DNA of 64,000 bases from Zetaproteobacteria bacterium CG06_land_8_20_14_3_00_59_53 (GCA_002779605.1 PEWE01000033.1:123352-187351), one strand, 5' to 3'; numbered from the stretch's first letter, positions 20,799 to 31,436 are shown. Translations and numbers: made by a program. The notes: a model not told the origin generated them from the letters alone.

Positions 20799-22055
20799 GT
20801 GGTCGCCATGACCCAGTCCCTTTCCTTCGCCAGACACGGCGACAAGCGCAACTCCGATTTCTTCAATGAATATCTGGTCAAACTACTCGAAGAGCGTGAC
20901 CGCTCGGGATTGACCGATAACATCCACGAGATCGACGCGATGATGATCACCGTCGATCCGGGGCATTCGATCCGCTATATCGCGGAGCTCGCACTGATGA
21001 CCCCCTATCACTATCTGGTGACGCTGGAGAGCGAGAGCCACTGGACGCATATCCTGCGCATCGACATGAACTCGCCGGATTTTCTGGTGCGCGAGGTAAA
21101 GGATCCGAACACCCGCGGCATCTTCCGCAGCCTCAACGAGGTGTACCCTATCGGCCAGCACAAGCCGAACAGCCGGTATATGGGCGAGATCCTGCGTGTC
21201 AGCGATCTGCATGACGTGGTGCAATGCCAGCAGGATCGCGAATTCCGCTTCTTCTCGCAGGATGAGGTGCGCAAACTGGAACTGCCGGGCAATCTCGCCA
21301 TCGGCAAGCCATCGCCTTACACGCACAATATCGTCGCCTACATGGAGCGCCCGAAAGATCAGATCCGCACCTATGCGCTGGGTATCAGCAGCATCCGCGA
21401 CGATGTGCAGGAAGCTTATCTGGCCGCCAAGGAGAAACAGGCCGAACTTGGTATCGACAAGCTGATCCTGCCCATCGACCACCTGGCCACCCGCGTGTAC
21501 AGCCAGAACCGCGAGGTCGCCATCCTCGAATACCTGTCGCTTTCCAGTTATTACTACTGGGGCTCCTACGATATCACCGACCAGAACTCCTCGACCAACG
21601 TCACCAAGAGCGTGCATCACTCGGATGAGATGCGCAGCCCGGCCAAGGTATTCACCGCCAACAACACCCCCTACTTCGTCAACCATCTGGAAAAGCTGCC
21701 CTCGCCCACCGAAACCTTCGTGCGCAACTACGGCCCGCGCCTGCATCATCTGGCCATCGCGGTCAGCGATGAAACCCTGCCGCAGGATCAGCATGGCATG
21801 GACAATATCGACTTCGTTGTCAGCCAGATCGCCTCGCAGGGCCGCAACTTTCTGCTCGATGTGATCGGCTCCAAGGAGGATGGCTTAAAGCAGATATTCT
21901 CCAGTGCCTCCGAGCATTCCTCGCTGATCATCGAATATGTGCAGCGCTTCGGCGACTTTCAGGGCTTCTTCACCAAGGACAACGTCGCCGAACTCACCCG
22001 TGCAGCCGGCGTGGAAGAAGAGTTGATCCAATTACAAGCGGCTTCCAAGGCATAA
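20799..22055 (+). CDS. VOC-superfamily protein with 4-hydroxyphenylpyruvate-dioxygenase-like C-terminus, substrate unknown
   Basis: Conserved 2-His/Glu-like contexts (PIDHLATRV...LHHLAIAVSD...SSLIIEYVQRFGDFQGFFTKDNVAELTRA) resembling HPPD, but N-terminal half atypical. Confidence 0.6.
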   Translation: MVAMTQSLSFARHGDKRNSDFFNEYLVKLLEERDRSGLTDNIHEIDAMMITVDPGHSIRYIAELALMTPYHYLVTLESESHWTHILRIDMNSPDFLVREVKDPNTRGIFRSLNEVYPIGQHKPNSRYMGEILRVSDLHDVVQCQQDREFRFFSQDEVRKLELPGNLAIGKPSPYTHNIVAYMERPKDQIRTYALGISSIRDDVQEAYLAAKEKQAELGIDKLILPIDHLATRVYSQNREVAILEYLSLSSYYYWGSYDITDQNSSTNVTKSVHHSDEMRSPAKVFTANNTPYFVNHLEKLPSPTETFVRNYGPRLHHLAIAVSDETLPQDQHGMDNIDFVVSQIASQGRNFLLDVIGSKEDGLKQIFSSASEHSSLIIEYVQRFGDFQGFFTKDNVAELTRAAGVEEELIQLQAASKA

Positions 22056-22159
22056 ATCCACCGGACCGGCAACTACGCCACAGGTGCATTCCGCAAGCGA
22101 TTTCTGCATGATTCGCCGCATGCGAATGCCTGCCGCGCCATCGACAACCGGAGCTACCC

Positions 22160-22885
22160 ATGTTTGAACTGATCCCCGCCATCGACCTGAAGGGTGGCCA
22201 TTGTGTGCGCCTGAAACAGGGACGCATGGAAGATGCTACGGTATACGGCGACGATCCGGCCGCCATGGCGCTGCACTGGCAGAGGCTGGGAGCCACGCGC
22301 ATGCATGTGGTGGATCTGGACGGAGCCTTTGCCGGCAAACCCGCGAACAGGGCTGCCATCGAAGGCATCTGCAAGGCGCTGGATATTCCCGTGCAGCTGG
22401 GCGGCGGCCTGCGCGACCTGTCCATGATCGAGGGCATGCTCAATCTCGGCGTGCAGCGTGTGATTCTGGGCTCCGTGGCCGTATCGAATCCGGCACTGGT
22501 GCGCCAGGCCTGCGAGGCCTTTCCCGGGCAAGTCTGTGTCGGTATCGACGCCAAGGGTGGCATGGTGGCCGTGCACGGCTGGGATGATGTGACCGATGTG
22601 GCGGCTGTCGATCTGGCCCGTAAGTTCGAGGACGACGGGGTGGCCGCCATCATCTACACCGATATCGCCCGCGACGGCATGCTTTCCGGTCCGAACATCG
22701 AGGAAACCGTGAATCTCGCTAAATCCATTTCCATCCCCGTCATCGTCTCCGGCGGCATCGCACGGCTGGAAGACGCGCAGGCCTGCGCCGCGCACCTGAG
22801 CGACGGCATCTGCGGTGCCATCACCGGTCGTGCCATCTACGAGGGCACGCTCGATTTCGCCGCCACCCTCGAAGCACTGAAGTGA
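22160..22885 (+). CDS. hisA: ProFAR isomerase
   Basis: [41 protein letters not shown]...VQLGGGLRD...[15 protein letters not shown]. Confidence 0.97.
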   Translation: MFELIPAIDLKGGHCVRLKQGRMEDATVYGDDPAAMALHWQRLGATRMHVVDLDGAFAGKPANRAAIEGICKALDIPVQLGGGLRDLSMIEGMLNLGVQRVILGSVAVSNPALVRQACEAFPGQVCVGIDAKGGMVAVHGWDDVTDVAAVDLARKFEDDGVAAIIYTDIARDGMLSGPNIEETVNLAKSISIPVIVSGGIARLEDAQACAAHLSDGICGAITGRAIYEGTLDFAATLEALK

Positions 22886-22895
22886 GTCATCCGCC

Positions 22896-23666
22896 ATGCT
22901 GAGCAAACGCATCATCCCCTGCCTTGATGTCGCCCACGGGCGCGTGGTCAAGGGCGTGCAGTTCGTGGATATCATCGATGCCGGCGATCCGGTGGAAGCG
23001 GCCATCAAGTACGACGAGCAGGGTGCCGACGAGCTTTGTTTTCTGGATATCCGTGCCAGCCATGAAAGTCGCGACACGCTGTATCATATGGTCACCGAGG
23101 TCGCCGAACATGTATTCATGCCGCTGACCGTGGGCGGCGGCGTGAAGGCGCTGGGCGATATCGAAAACCTGCTGCATGCCGGGGCTGACAAGGTATCCAT
23201 CAACACCGCAGCACTGTTCACGCCGGAACTGGTGAGAGACGCGGCCGAACGCTTCGGCTCCTCCACCATCGTGGTGGCCATCGATGCCAAGCGCGTGGAC
23301 GACGAATGCGAAGGCCACTGGGAATGCTTCACGCACGGCGGACGCAAGGCCACCGGCATCAATGCCGTGGAATGGGCGCAGAAGATGTCCGACTTCGGTG
23401 CCGGCGAGATTCTTCTAACAAGTATGGATGCCGACGGCACCAAGGCGGGCTACGACATCCCGCTGACCCGCGCTGTCTCCAATGCGGTCACAGCCAATGT
23501 GATCGCCTCCGGCGGCGTGGGTACGCTCGAGCATATGGCTGAAGGACTGACCGCCGGGCGCGCCGATGCGGTGTTGGCTGCCAGCATCTTCCATTTCGGC
23601 ACCTTCACCATCCGGCAGACCAAGGAATTCCTGGCGGCACGCGGTATCCCCGTCCGCCTCACATGA
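22896..23666 (+). CDS. hisF: Imidazole glycerol phosphate synthase cyclase subunit
   Basis: [52 protein letters not shown]...[23 protein letters not shown]. Confidence 0.97.
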   Translation: MLSKRIIPCLDVAHGRVVKGVQFVDIIDAGDPVEAAIKYDEQGADELCFLDIRASHESRDTLYHMVTEVAEHVFMPLTVGGGVKALGDIENLLHAGADKVSINTAALFTPELVRDAAERFGSSTIVVAIDAKRVDDECEGHWECFTHGGRKATGINAVEWAQKMSDFGAGEILLTSMDADGTKAGYDIPLTRAVSNAVTANVIASGGVGTLEHMAEGLTAGRADAVLAASIFHFGTFTIRQTKEFLAARGIPVRLT

Positions 23667-23752
23667 TGTTCTGCGACAACTACTGAATGCGACGGACAAG
23701 CCCGCTTTTTTCTCACGGTTCTCCTCCGGCTGCCGCCCGCTAGACTGACGCG

Positions 23753-24340
23753 ATGGAATGGGCACAACACTTCGTCGAGCACTACGGCTACTGGGCCGTT
23801 TTTATCTGGACATTCATCGAAGGCGAATCGGTATTCATCGCCGCCGCCGCACTTGCAGCAGTACATATCATGGACCCGTGGAAGGTCATCATCGTGGCAG
23901 CCTGCGGCGCCTTTATGGGTCATATGGTGTTCTTCTGGCTCGGTCGCTGGAAAGGCATGCAGCTGATCCTCTCCGTTCCTGTTCTGGCCCGGCACTATCC
24001 GAAAGCCAATCTCATTCTGGATAAATACGCCCACTGGTCGATCTTCATCTTCCAGTACCTGTATGGCACGCGCATTGTCGCCGCTATCCTGTTCGGCTGT
24101 TCCAGCATCGAATTCTGGCGCTTCTTCCTGCTGCAGATCGTCAACTGTATTTCATGGGCCTTCATCATCTACGCCGTAGGGCATGCGCTGGGAACAGCAG
24201 GCATGGCCATCATGGACCGCTTCGGTCTTGTCGGCCTGTTCGTGGTCCTCGGAGCTGCCGCCCTGACCGCTCTGGTTTGTTACTGGCGGTTCGGCCATCA
24301 CCATTTCATGCACCACTTCGGTAGAGACAACAAGAACTAA
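23753..24340 (+). CDS. DedA-family membrane protein
   Basis: FIEGESVFIAAAALAAVHIMDPWKVIIVAACGAFMGHMVFFWLGRWKG...YLYGTRIVAAILFGCSSI. Confidence 0.85.
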   Translation: MEWAQHFVEHYGYWAVFIWTFIEGESVFIAAAALAAVHIMDPWKVIIVAACGAFMGHMVFFWLGRWKGMQLILSVPVLARHYPKANLILDKYAHWSIFIFQYLYGTRIVAAILFGCSSIEFWRFFLLQIVNCISWAFIIYAVGHALGTAGMAIMDRFGLVGLFVVLGAAALTALVCYWRFGHHHFMHHFGRDNKN

Positions 24341-24387
24341 GCCCCGCCTTCTGCGCTATAATCGTTTCCGGAAACAAGGAGCGCGCG

Positions 24388-25191
24388 ATGCAGCCAGGAT
24401 TCAGACCCGCAGCCGTTGCCGGGATGTTCTATCCGGTCGAACCAACCGAGCTACAAAGCATGGTGGACGGCATGCTGTCAGCCGCAGCGCCATCCTCACC
24501 CGGCACGGCTAAGGCCCTGATCGTACCGCATGCCGGCTACATCTATTCCGGCCCCACAGCTGCCATCGCCTATGCGACACTGAACCGCAAGCGCATCCAC
24601 CGCGTCGTGCTGCTCGGTCCGGTGCATCGTGTCCCGGTTCGCGGTCTGGCGCTGCCAGAGGCTGATGCCTTCGCCACGCCGCTCGGGACGATTCCTCTCG
24701 ACACCGCCGGCATGCAGGCCATCGAGTATCTGCCACAGGTAAGCCGCAATGCTCCGGCCCATGCCCTCGAGCATTCACTGGAAGTGCAACTCCCCTTTCT
24801 GCAACGCTGCCTCGATGACTTCACCCTGCTGCCGCTGGCGGTCGGCGATGCCACACCCGAGGAGGTCGCCGAAGTGCTTGCTGCAACCTGGAACGGGGAG
24901 GAAACCCTGATTCTGATCAGTTCGGACCTTTCGCATTTCCACCCCTATGCCGAGGCGCAACGTATCGATGCGGGCACCGCCGATGCCATCCGGCATTTCC
25001 GGATTCCGATCCAGCACGGACAGGCCTGTGGCGCCACCCCGGTCAACGGTCTGCTGCTGATGGCAGCGCGTGAGGGCATGACCTGCAGGCAACTGGATGT
25101 GTGCAATTCAGGCGACACGGCGGGCGACAAAAACCGCGTGGTCGGTTACGGCGCATTCGCCTTTTACGAGGATGATCGTCGTGTCGCATGA
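24388..25191 (+). CDS. AmmeMemoRadiSam system protein B (MEMO1-like)
   Basis: AGMFYPVEPTELQSMVDGMLSAA...ALIVPHAGYIYSGPTAAIAYATL...VVLLGPVHRVPVRGLALP...LILISSDLSHFHPYAEAQRID. Confidence 0.93.
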   Translation: MQPGFRPAAVAGMFYPVEPTELQSMVDGMLSAAAPSSPGTAKALIVPHAGYIYSGPTAAIAYATLNRKRIHRVVLLGPVHRVPVRGLALPEADAFATPLGTIPLDTAGMQAIEYLPQVSRNAPAHALEHSLEVQLPFLQRCLDDFTLLPLAVGDATPEEVAEVLAATWNGEETLILISSDLSHFHPYAEAQRIDAGTADAIRHFRIPIQHGQACGATPVNGLLLMAAREGMTCRQLDVCNSGDTAGDKNRVVGYGAFAFYEDDRRVA

Positions 25192-25759
25192 GGCTGGCGA
25201 TACATTCAACGGAGCCGTCCTTCCGGCCATGGCACGGAGCGCCATCGCCGCACATCTTGGATTGTCTGAAAGGCAACCCGTCCCGGATGCAGCATGGTTG
25301 CATCAGAACGGAGCCTGTTTCGTCACCCTGCACAAGCATGGTGTGCTGCGCGGCTGCATCGGCAGCCTCGTTGCGTATCGCCCGCTCGGCGAGGATGTGG
25401 TTGCCAATGCCATTGCCGCAGCCTTCCACGATCCGCGCTTTCCCCCATTGTCCTCTGATGAATTCGGGGAGATAGATATCGAGATCTCGTTACTTTCCAG
25501 GCCGGAGCCTGTGCGTGTGGCAGACGAGGCAGCATTGATCACACAACTGCGCCCCGGCGTGGACGGCGTGATTCTGGAATACGGTGCGCACCGCTCCACC
25601 TTTCTGCCGCAGGTATGGGAGCAACTACCTGAGCCTGCCCTGTTTCTCGCTCATCTGAAACAAAAGGGAGGGCTGCCTGCCGATTTCTGGCATCCGGAGA
25701 TGCGCGTATCGCGCTACACGGTGCAGGCCTACCATGAGCAACCGGAGGGTACGCTCTGA
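25172..25759 (+). CDS. AmmeMemoRadiSam system protein A (AMMECR1-like)
   Basis: ACFVTLHKHGVLRGCIGSLVAYRPLGEDVVANAIAAAFHDPRFPPLSSDEFGEIDIEISLLSRPEPV...FLPQVWEQLP; start codon uncertain. Confidence 0.92.
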   Translation: MIVVSHEAGDTFNGAVLPAMARSAIAAHLGLSERQPVPDAAWLHQNGACFVTLHKHGVLRGCIGSLVAYRPLGEDVVANAIAAAFHDPRFPPLSSDEFGEIDIEISLLSRPEPVRVADEAALITQLRPGVDGVILEYGAHRSTFLPQVWEQLPEPALFLAHLKQKGGLPADFWHPEMRVSRYTVQAYHEQPEGTL

Positions 25760-26841
25760 TGCAGGGCGATTCTTCGCACTTCCCTGCCCGCTTCTGGCAC
25801 ATGCTCGACGACGGGCGTATCCAGTGCGATGTCTGCCCGCGCGACTGCAAGCTGCACGACGGGCAGCGAGGGCTGTGCTTCGTGCGCAAGCGAGAGGGCG
25901 ATGCCATGGTGCTGACCACATACGGACGCTCCTCCGGCTTCTGCATCGATCCGATCGAGAAGAAACCGCTGAACCACTTCTATCCGGGCTCCTCCGTGCT
26001 TTCCTTCGGCACCGCCGGCTGCAACCTGTCCTGCCACTTCTGCCAGAACTGGGATATCTCGAAATCGCGCGAATGGGACCGTTTATGCGATCAAGCCTCG
26101 CCCGACGAACTGGCCAGAGCCGCGGCCGGCCGCGGCTGCAAGTCCATCGCCTTCACCTACAACGATCCGGTGATCTTTCTGGAATACGCCGTGGATGCCG
26201 CGAAAGCCTGCCATGAGGCGGGCATCAAAACCGTGGCTGTCACCGCAGGCTACATCCATCCCGAAGCGCGAAAGGAATTCTTTTCGACGATGGATGCAGC
26301 CAATGTGGACCTGAAAGGGTTTACCGAGGAATTCTATCACAAGCTCTGCGCAGGCCACCTGCAACCGGTACTGGATACGCTTGAATATCTGGTGCATGAA
26401 ACAGGTGTGTGGACCGAGATCACCACCCTGCTGATTCCCGGACAGAATGATTCGGATGAAGAACTGAGCGCCATGTGCGATTGGATCGCCAGTCATCTTG
26501 GCCCGGATGTGCCCCTGCATTTCACGGCCTTTCACCCCGACTGGAAGATGCGCAATATCCCCGCCACCCCGCCATCCACCTTAAGCCGCGCCCGACAGAT
26601 CGCACTCAATGCCGGCCTGCACCATGTGTACACCGGCAATGTGCACGACAGCGAAGGCGGCACCACCTTCTGTCCCGCCTGCCATGCCGCCCTGATCATG
26701 CGCGACTGGTACAACATCCTCGACTACCGCCTCACCGACGATGGCCATTGCCCCGACTGCGGCAAGGCCATCGCCGGACGATTCACACATTTCAACGGAG
26801 CATTCGGCGCACGCCGTATTCCGGTTCATCTACACCCGTAG
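25759..26841 (+). CDS. AmmeMemoRadiSam system radical SAM enzyme
   Basis: CDVCPRDCKLHDGQRGLCFVRKREG...SVLSFGTAGCNLSCHFCQNWDISKSRE (CxxxCxxC), plus CPACH...CPDCG. Confidence 0.95.
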   Translation: MQGDSSHFPARFWHMLDDGRIQCDVCPRDCKLHDGQRGLCFVRKREGDAMVLTTYGRSSGFCIDPIEKKPLNHFYPGSSVLSFGTAGCNLSCHFCQNWDISKSREWDRLCDQASPDELARAAAGRGCKSIAFTYNDPVIFLEYAVDAAKACHEAGIKTVAVTAGYIHPEARKEFFSTMDAANVDLKGFTEEFYHKLCAGHLQPVLDTLEYLVHETGVWTEITTLLIPGQNDSDEELSAMCDWIASHLGPDVPLHFTAFHPDWKMRNIPATPPSTLSRARQIALNAGLHHVYTGNVHDSEGGTTFCPACHAALIMRDWYNILDYRLTDDGHCPDCGKAIAGRFTHFNGAFGARRIPVHLHP

Positions 26842-26848
26842 AACGACT

Positions 26849-28009
26849 TCAGGCGGCAGCCTGAGCAGGGAATCCGATCTTCGCCGAGTCCAACACCGTG
26901 CGCCCCGGCAGGAAACGGGACATATCCAGTTCCGGTGGAGTGCCGGCCATCCAGCGGCTGATGATGTGTGCGGTGATCGGGGCCAGCGCCACACCGTTGC
27001 GATAATGTCCGGATGCCACCCACAGACCGGGACATTCATGCACCGGACCGATGAACGGCAGGCCGTCGGGCGAACCGGGTCGGAAACCCATCCACTGCTG
27101 TTCGATACTGGTATCGGCCAGCCCCGGCAGCAGGCGGGTCAGTGCATTGAGCATGGCCTGCACCTCGGCCACCGTGTTGCCTGTTCTGAATCCGACCATC
27201 TCCATGCTCGCGCCGACCAGAATGCGACCGTCGGCGCGGGGAACGAAATAGGCCCGGTCATGCTTGACGATATGGGTAAGCGCGCCCGGCTCACCCTTGA
27301 GCAGCACGATCTGCCCCTTCACCGGCTTCACCGGCAACGAAATACCGATGGACTCTGCGAAACCTCCGCTCCAGCTGCCTGCGGCAAGCAGCACCGCATC
27401 GGCATGGATCGCGCGGCCATCGGCCAGTTCAACACCAGCGACCCGGCCGGCCGCATCGATCAGGCCGCTGACCTCCGCCTGCTCGATGATCTCGACCTGC
27501 TCTTTTTCCAGCACCGCATGCACCGCAGCAAGAAGTCTCGGATTGCGCACCTGTGCCACTTCCGGCCAGACCAATGCGCCAGATGTGTCACCGGCCAGCA
27601 GAGGTTCGTGGTGGCGGGCTTGGACTGCATCCAGCTCCCTCACCTGCCAGCCGAAGCGCTGCGACCAATCGAGTGCAGCCTGCCGGTGATCGACCGCATC
27701 ATCCGGGAAGAACGGGATCATCAGGCCGCTTTGCAGCCATTCCGGCGAGATACCGGTCAGCACCGATAGCTCCTGCTGCAAACCGGGGAACATGGCCAGG
27801 CTGGCATCCACCAGCCGGGTGAAATCATCCGGATACAGCCATGGCTGGATCGGGCAGAGGATGCCCGCTCCGGCCCAGGAAGATTCACGACCCAATTGCC
27901 CCCGCTCGACAATCACCGGCTGCATGCCGAGTTGTTTCAATCGCCATGCGCTAAGGCATCCGATGATGCCGCCGCCGATAATGGCGACGCGAACCGGTGT
28001 TGCTGCCAT
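26849..28009 (-). CDS. thiO: Glycine oxidase ThiO-like FAD oxidoreductase
   Basis: VAIIGGGIIGCLSAWRLKQLGMQPVIVERGQLGRESSWAGAGILCP...WMGFRPGSPDGLPFIGPVHECPGLWVASGHYRNGVALAP. Confidence 0.9.
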   Translation of the reverse strand: MAATPVRVAIIGGGIIGCLSAWRLKQLGMQPVIVERGQLGRESSWAGAGILCPIQPWLYPDDFTRLVDASLAMFPGLQQELSVLTGISPEWLQSGLMIPFFPDDAVDHRQAALDWSQRFGWQVRELDAVQARHHEPLLAGDTSGALVWPEVAQVRNPRLLAAVHAVLEKEQVEIIEQAEVSGLIDAAGRVAGVELADGRAIHADAVLLAAGSWSGGFAESIGISLPVKPVKGQIVLLKGEPGALTHIVKHDRAYFVPRADGRILVGASMEMVGFRTGNTVAEVQAMLNALTRLLPGLADTSIEQQWMGFRPGSPDGLPFIGPVHECPGLWVASGHYRNGVALAPITAHIISRWMAGTPPELDMSRFLPGRTVLDSAKIGFPAQAAA

Positions 28010-28102
28010 GATGAACGCTCCCTTGCTGATCCGTCTGTTGCCAGTTCAGGTCGGCCAAAGCCTGCGGATGCCTTTATGCCGTATAGCCGCTAACATGCCG
28101 CG

Positions 28103-29041
28103 ATGCGGAAAACCTCTGAAACGTCACCCGCCGCGCATGTGCAGAAATCCTATCAGCACTGTATGGCTCTGGCACGGAATCACTACGAAAACTTTCCCAC
28201 CGCCTCGCGCCTGATCCGCGCCGAGCTGCGGCCTGCCGTTGCCGCCATCTATACCTTCGCACGCGCGGCCGACGACATGGCCGATGAGGGTGATGAGTCA
28301 GCGGATAAACGACTGAAGCAACTCGACGCATGGGAAACCCTGCTGGAACGCTGCGCGCAGAGCGAAGTGGATCATCCGGTGTTTCTGGCACTCGGCGATG
28401 CCATCCGCAGATTCGATCTGCCGGTCTCCTGCCTGCACGACCTGCTCACCGCCTTCCGCATGGATGTCAGCATCCATGCCTATGCCAGCCTGAACGAACT
28501 GCTGTTCTACTGCCGTCACTCGGCCAATCCTGTGGGGCGATTGATGCTGGCCCTGCATGATGTGCGCACACCGGCCGCACTCACCGCTTCCGATGCCATC
28601 TGCATCGCGCTGCAACTGATCAACTTCTGGCAGGACCTGAGCCGCGATCTGCCCAATGGCCGCTGTTACCTGCCCGATGAATGGTTGCAGCAGGCAGGGT
28701 TGAGCCACATGGATCTGCTTGCCGGTGAGCCGGCCGCCGATCTTTCCGCCCGCCTGCAACCGGTCATGCAGCATGCCCTGACATTCACGGACGATCTGAT
28801 GCGTCAGGGACGTGTCCTGCCTGCCTATCTCCCCTTCCGGCTGCGCCTGCAGATCACCGCCACCATGCGCGGCGGTCTTGCCGTGTTGCACAAAACCGGC
28901 AGCGTGGATGCACTGCACATGCGCCCGAAGCTGGGCAGAGCGGACTGGCTGGGGATTGCACCCGGCGCATTGCTTGACGCGCTATGGCCGGCATCATCGG
29001 ACAGCAACAGCCGAACAAACCCGGGGAGCCCGACGCCATGA
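28103..29041 (+). CDS. hpnC: Squalene synthase HpnC
   Basis: HYENFPTASRLIRAELRPAVAAIYTFARAADDMADEGDE...NFWQDLSRDLPNGRCYLPDEWLQQAGLS. Confidence 0.9.
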   Translation: MRKTSETSPAAHVQKSYQHCMALARNHYENFPTASRLIRAELRPAVAAIYTFARAADDMADEGDESADKRLKQLDAWETLLERCAQSEVDHPVFLALGDAIRRFDLPVSCLHDLLTAFRMDVSIHAYASLNELLFYCRHSANPVGRLMLALHDVRTPAALTASDAICIALQLINFWQDLSRDLPNGRCYLPDEWLQQAGLSHMDLLAGEPAADLSARLQPVMQHALTFTDDLMRQGRVLPAYLPFRLRLQITATMRGGLAVLHKTGSVDALHMRPKLGRADWLGIAPGALLDALWPASSDSNSRTNPGSPTP

Positions 29042-29913
29042 ATTCAGCCAAATACTGCGAAGACAAGGCACGCGGCTCCGGTTCATCCTTCTTTTATGCC
29101 TTTCTGTTCCTTCCCGAGGACCAGCGCCGCGCCATGATGGCGCTCTACGCCTACTGCCGCGAGGTGGACGACATCGCCGACGAGGTCAGCGACCAGGCTG
29201 TAGCCACGAGGAAACTTGCCTTCTGGGGCGAGGAAGTCGGCCGCGCCTTTGCCGGCAAGCCGCGCCATCCGGTCGGCATGGAGCTGAACTGGGCGCGGCA
29301 GCATTTTGATTTCAGCGAGGAGCTGTTCATCGAGATCCTCGACGGCATGTTGATGGATGTGAACCACAAACCGTTCCTCAAGGCTTCCGATCTGGCGCTT
29401 TACTGCCATCGGGTGGCCGGCGTAGTCGGCCTGCTGACCATTGAGATCTTCGGGCACACCTCGCGCAAGGCCGGCGACTTCGCAACCACACTGGGGGAAG
29501 CGCTGCAGCTGACCAATATTCTGCGCGACATCAAGGAAGATGCCGCGCGCAGCCGCATCTATATCCCGCAGGAGGATCGCATCCGATTCAAGGTCGCCGA
29601 TCAGGATTTCAAGGACGGTACGATGAGTGACGGCATGCGCGACCTGATCTCACATTATGTGGAAAAGACCGGCAGGCTTTATGACAAAGCCATCGAGCGG
29701 CTTCCTGCCGAGGATCGCGTATCCCTTCGCCCTTCCCTGCTGATGGGTGCCATCTATTTCGGACACTACCGGCGCATCCGCGATGCCGGCGATCGGCTGT
29801 TTGAGGCTGCGCCGCGCCTGCTTCCGATTGAGAAGATATGGATCGCCTGGCGCATGTGGCGCTATGAAAAGCGTGCCGCCCGCAAATCCCTGCCGGTCAC
29901 ATTCAACATCTGA
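29038..29913 (+). CDS. hpnD: Presqualene diphosphate synthase HpnD
   Basis: SSFFYAFLFLPEDQRRAMMALYAYCREVDDIADEV...TNILRDIKEDAARSRIYIPQEDRIRF. Confidence 0.93.
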   Translation: MNSAKYCEDKARGSGSSFFYAFLFLPEDQRRAMMALYAYCREVDDIADEVSDQAVATRKLAFWGEEVGRAFAGKPRHPVGMELNWARQHFDFSEELFIEILDGMLMDVNHKPFLKASDLALYCHRVAGVVGLLTIEIFGHTSRKAGDFATTLGEALQLTNILRDIKEDAARSRIYIPQEDRIRFKVADQDFKDGTMSDGMRDLISHYVEKTGRLYDKAIERLPAEDRVSLRPSLLMGAIYFGHYRRIRDAGDRLFEAAPRLLPIEKIWIAWRMWRYEKRAARKSLPVTFNI

Positions 29914-29927
29914 GCGGAACGGTAAAC

Positions 29928-31220
29928 ATGCGCGCAGGTGTTATCGGCGGAGGATTATGCGGCCTGAGCGCCGCCATCCGGCTGGCACAGCGCGGCATCG
30001 GGGTGGATCTGTTCGAAGCAGCACCGACGCCGGGAGGGCGCACGCGCTCCTTTTTCGAGCCACGCATCGGGCAATGGGTGGATAACGGCCCGCACCTGCT
30101 TTCCGGTGCCTACCACGACACCATGCAGTTATTGAGCGAAGCCGGGGCTGCCGGCAACATCACATGGCAGGGTTCGCTGAGTCTGCCGCTATGGGATGCC
30201 GCTCGCGGGCACTTCCAGCTCAAACCGCAGGCATCACTACCACTGGCTCTGACTCTGCCATGGTCCTGCTCGCGCCTGCCCGGCCATGGCTGGTCGGACA
30301 TCCCCTCCCTGCTACGCATTGCAGGCCTGCTCAAGCGCCATGTCGATCCGCGGGAGAACGTGCACAACTGGTTGAGGATCGCACGCGTTCCACAGGCATT
30401 AATACGCGATCTGCTAGAGCCGATGTGCCTGGGCGCCATGAACGAGCCGCTTGAACGGGCCAACGCTGCGAGTTTTAAAAGCGTATTGCATGATGCCTTT
30501 GCCGGGCACACCAGTGCGCGGCTGGGCTGGTTCAACAGGCCGCTGCGGGATGCGTTGATCGAACCGCTGATCACCATGGCGCATGGACTCGGTGTGCGCA
30601 TCCATACTTCCGAACGTATCCGCGACATCCGCCCCGAAAGCAACGGGTTCGAACTGCGCACAGCGCAGCAAAGCATACATGTCGATGCCTGTATTCTGGC
30701 CCTGCCGTTACGCGCCGCTCAGCAACTGGTGCGAGCACCTGTCACTGCCGTCACCCGGCGCATCAGCAACATCCATCTGTGGTTTACCGGCATGTCGCCC
30801 CTGTCGCACCCGTTTATCGGCGGCATCGACACGACCGGCCAGTGGTTCTTCGATATCAGCAGTCAGATGCCCGGCCTCAGATCGGCAACCGCCAAAGCCG
30901 ACAGACTTCGCCATATCTGCGTGGTGATCAGCAATGACGAAACAGGTCTGCAGGGTGATGCGCTGATCGCCCGGGTATGCAGTGAACTGGACGGCATCGG
31001 GGCGACCGACGGGTCTTGCAAACTGCACCATGCGCGAATCGTCAGTGAGCATCACGCCACCGCCAGCGTGACTGCCGGGGGTAGCGGATTACAAATCCCG
31101 CAGGGCATGATTGATGCCTGCGAAGCTCCTCAGCCGGGTGATATTCCCGCCACCATCGAATCGGCAGTCAGACGGGGGAAAACGGCTGCAAATCAATGTT
31201 ATCTGCAGTTGGCGAACTGA
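29928..31220 (+). CDS. hpnE: Hydroxysqualene dehydroxylase HpnE
   Basis: AGVIGGGLCGLSAAIRLAQRGIGVDLFEAAPTPGGRTRSFFEPRIGQWVDNGPHLLSGAYHDTMQLL. Confidence 0.93.
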   Translation: MRAGVIGGGLCGLSAAIRLAQRGIGVDLFEAAPTPGGRTRSFFEPRIGQWVDNGPHLLSGAYHDTMQLLSEAGAAGNITWQGSLSLPLWDAARGHFQLKPQASLPLALTLPWSCSRLPGHGWSDIPSLLRIAGLLKRHVDPRENVHNWLRIARVPQALIRDLLEPMCLGAMNEPLERANAASFKSVLHDAFAGHTSARLGWFNRPLRDALIEPLITMAHGLGVRIHTSERIRDIRPESNGFELRTAQQSIHVDACILALPLRAAQQLVRAPVTAVTRRISNIHLWFTGMSPLSHPFIGGIDTTGQWFFDISSQMPGLRSATAKADRLRHICVVISNDETGLQGDALIARVCSELDGIGATDGSCKLHHARIVSEHHATASVTAGGSGLQIPQGMIDACEAPQPGDIPATIESAVRRGKTAANQCYLQLAN

Positions 31221-31332
31221 GTTTATTCACTATTTTCGATGCGCATGCATCACTTTAACAAAGATGCACGCTCGGCTTACCAATTGTATCCATCAATCAC
31301 ACATAAATTATCGTTTTAAAAGACTTTTATAG

Positions 31333-31382
31333 AATGCCTATTTTTTAATCACATGACAGGGGTATGTCATGATGAAGGCATT
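31333..31382. repeat. Nested inverted repeats in the hpnE-coq7 intergenic region
   Basis: Outer arms AATGCCT (31333-31339)/AGGCATT (31376-31382); inner arms CATGACA (31352-31358)/TGTCATG (31365-31371). Confidence 0.6.
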
Positions 31383-31401
31383 TTAAGGGACGCAGGGGGT
31401 T

Positions 31402-31436
31402 TTATCCCCAAAGTTATCCACAGATTCTGTGGATGA
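31402..31436. promoter_or_regulatory. DnaA-box cluster (one perfect TTATCCACA)
   Basis: TTATCCCCA (31402-31410), TTATCCACA (31414-31422), inverted TGTGGATGA (31428-31436); last two form TCCACAG-ATT-CTGTGGA palindrome. Confidence 0.55.
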
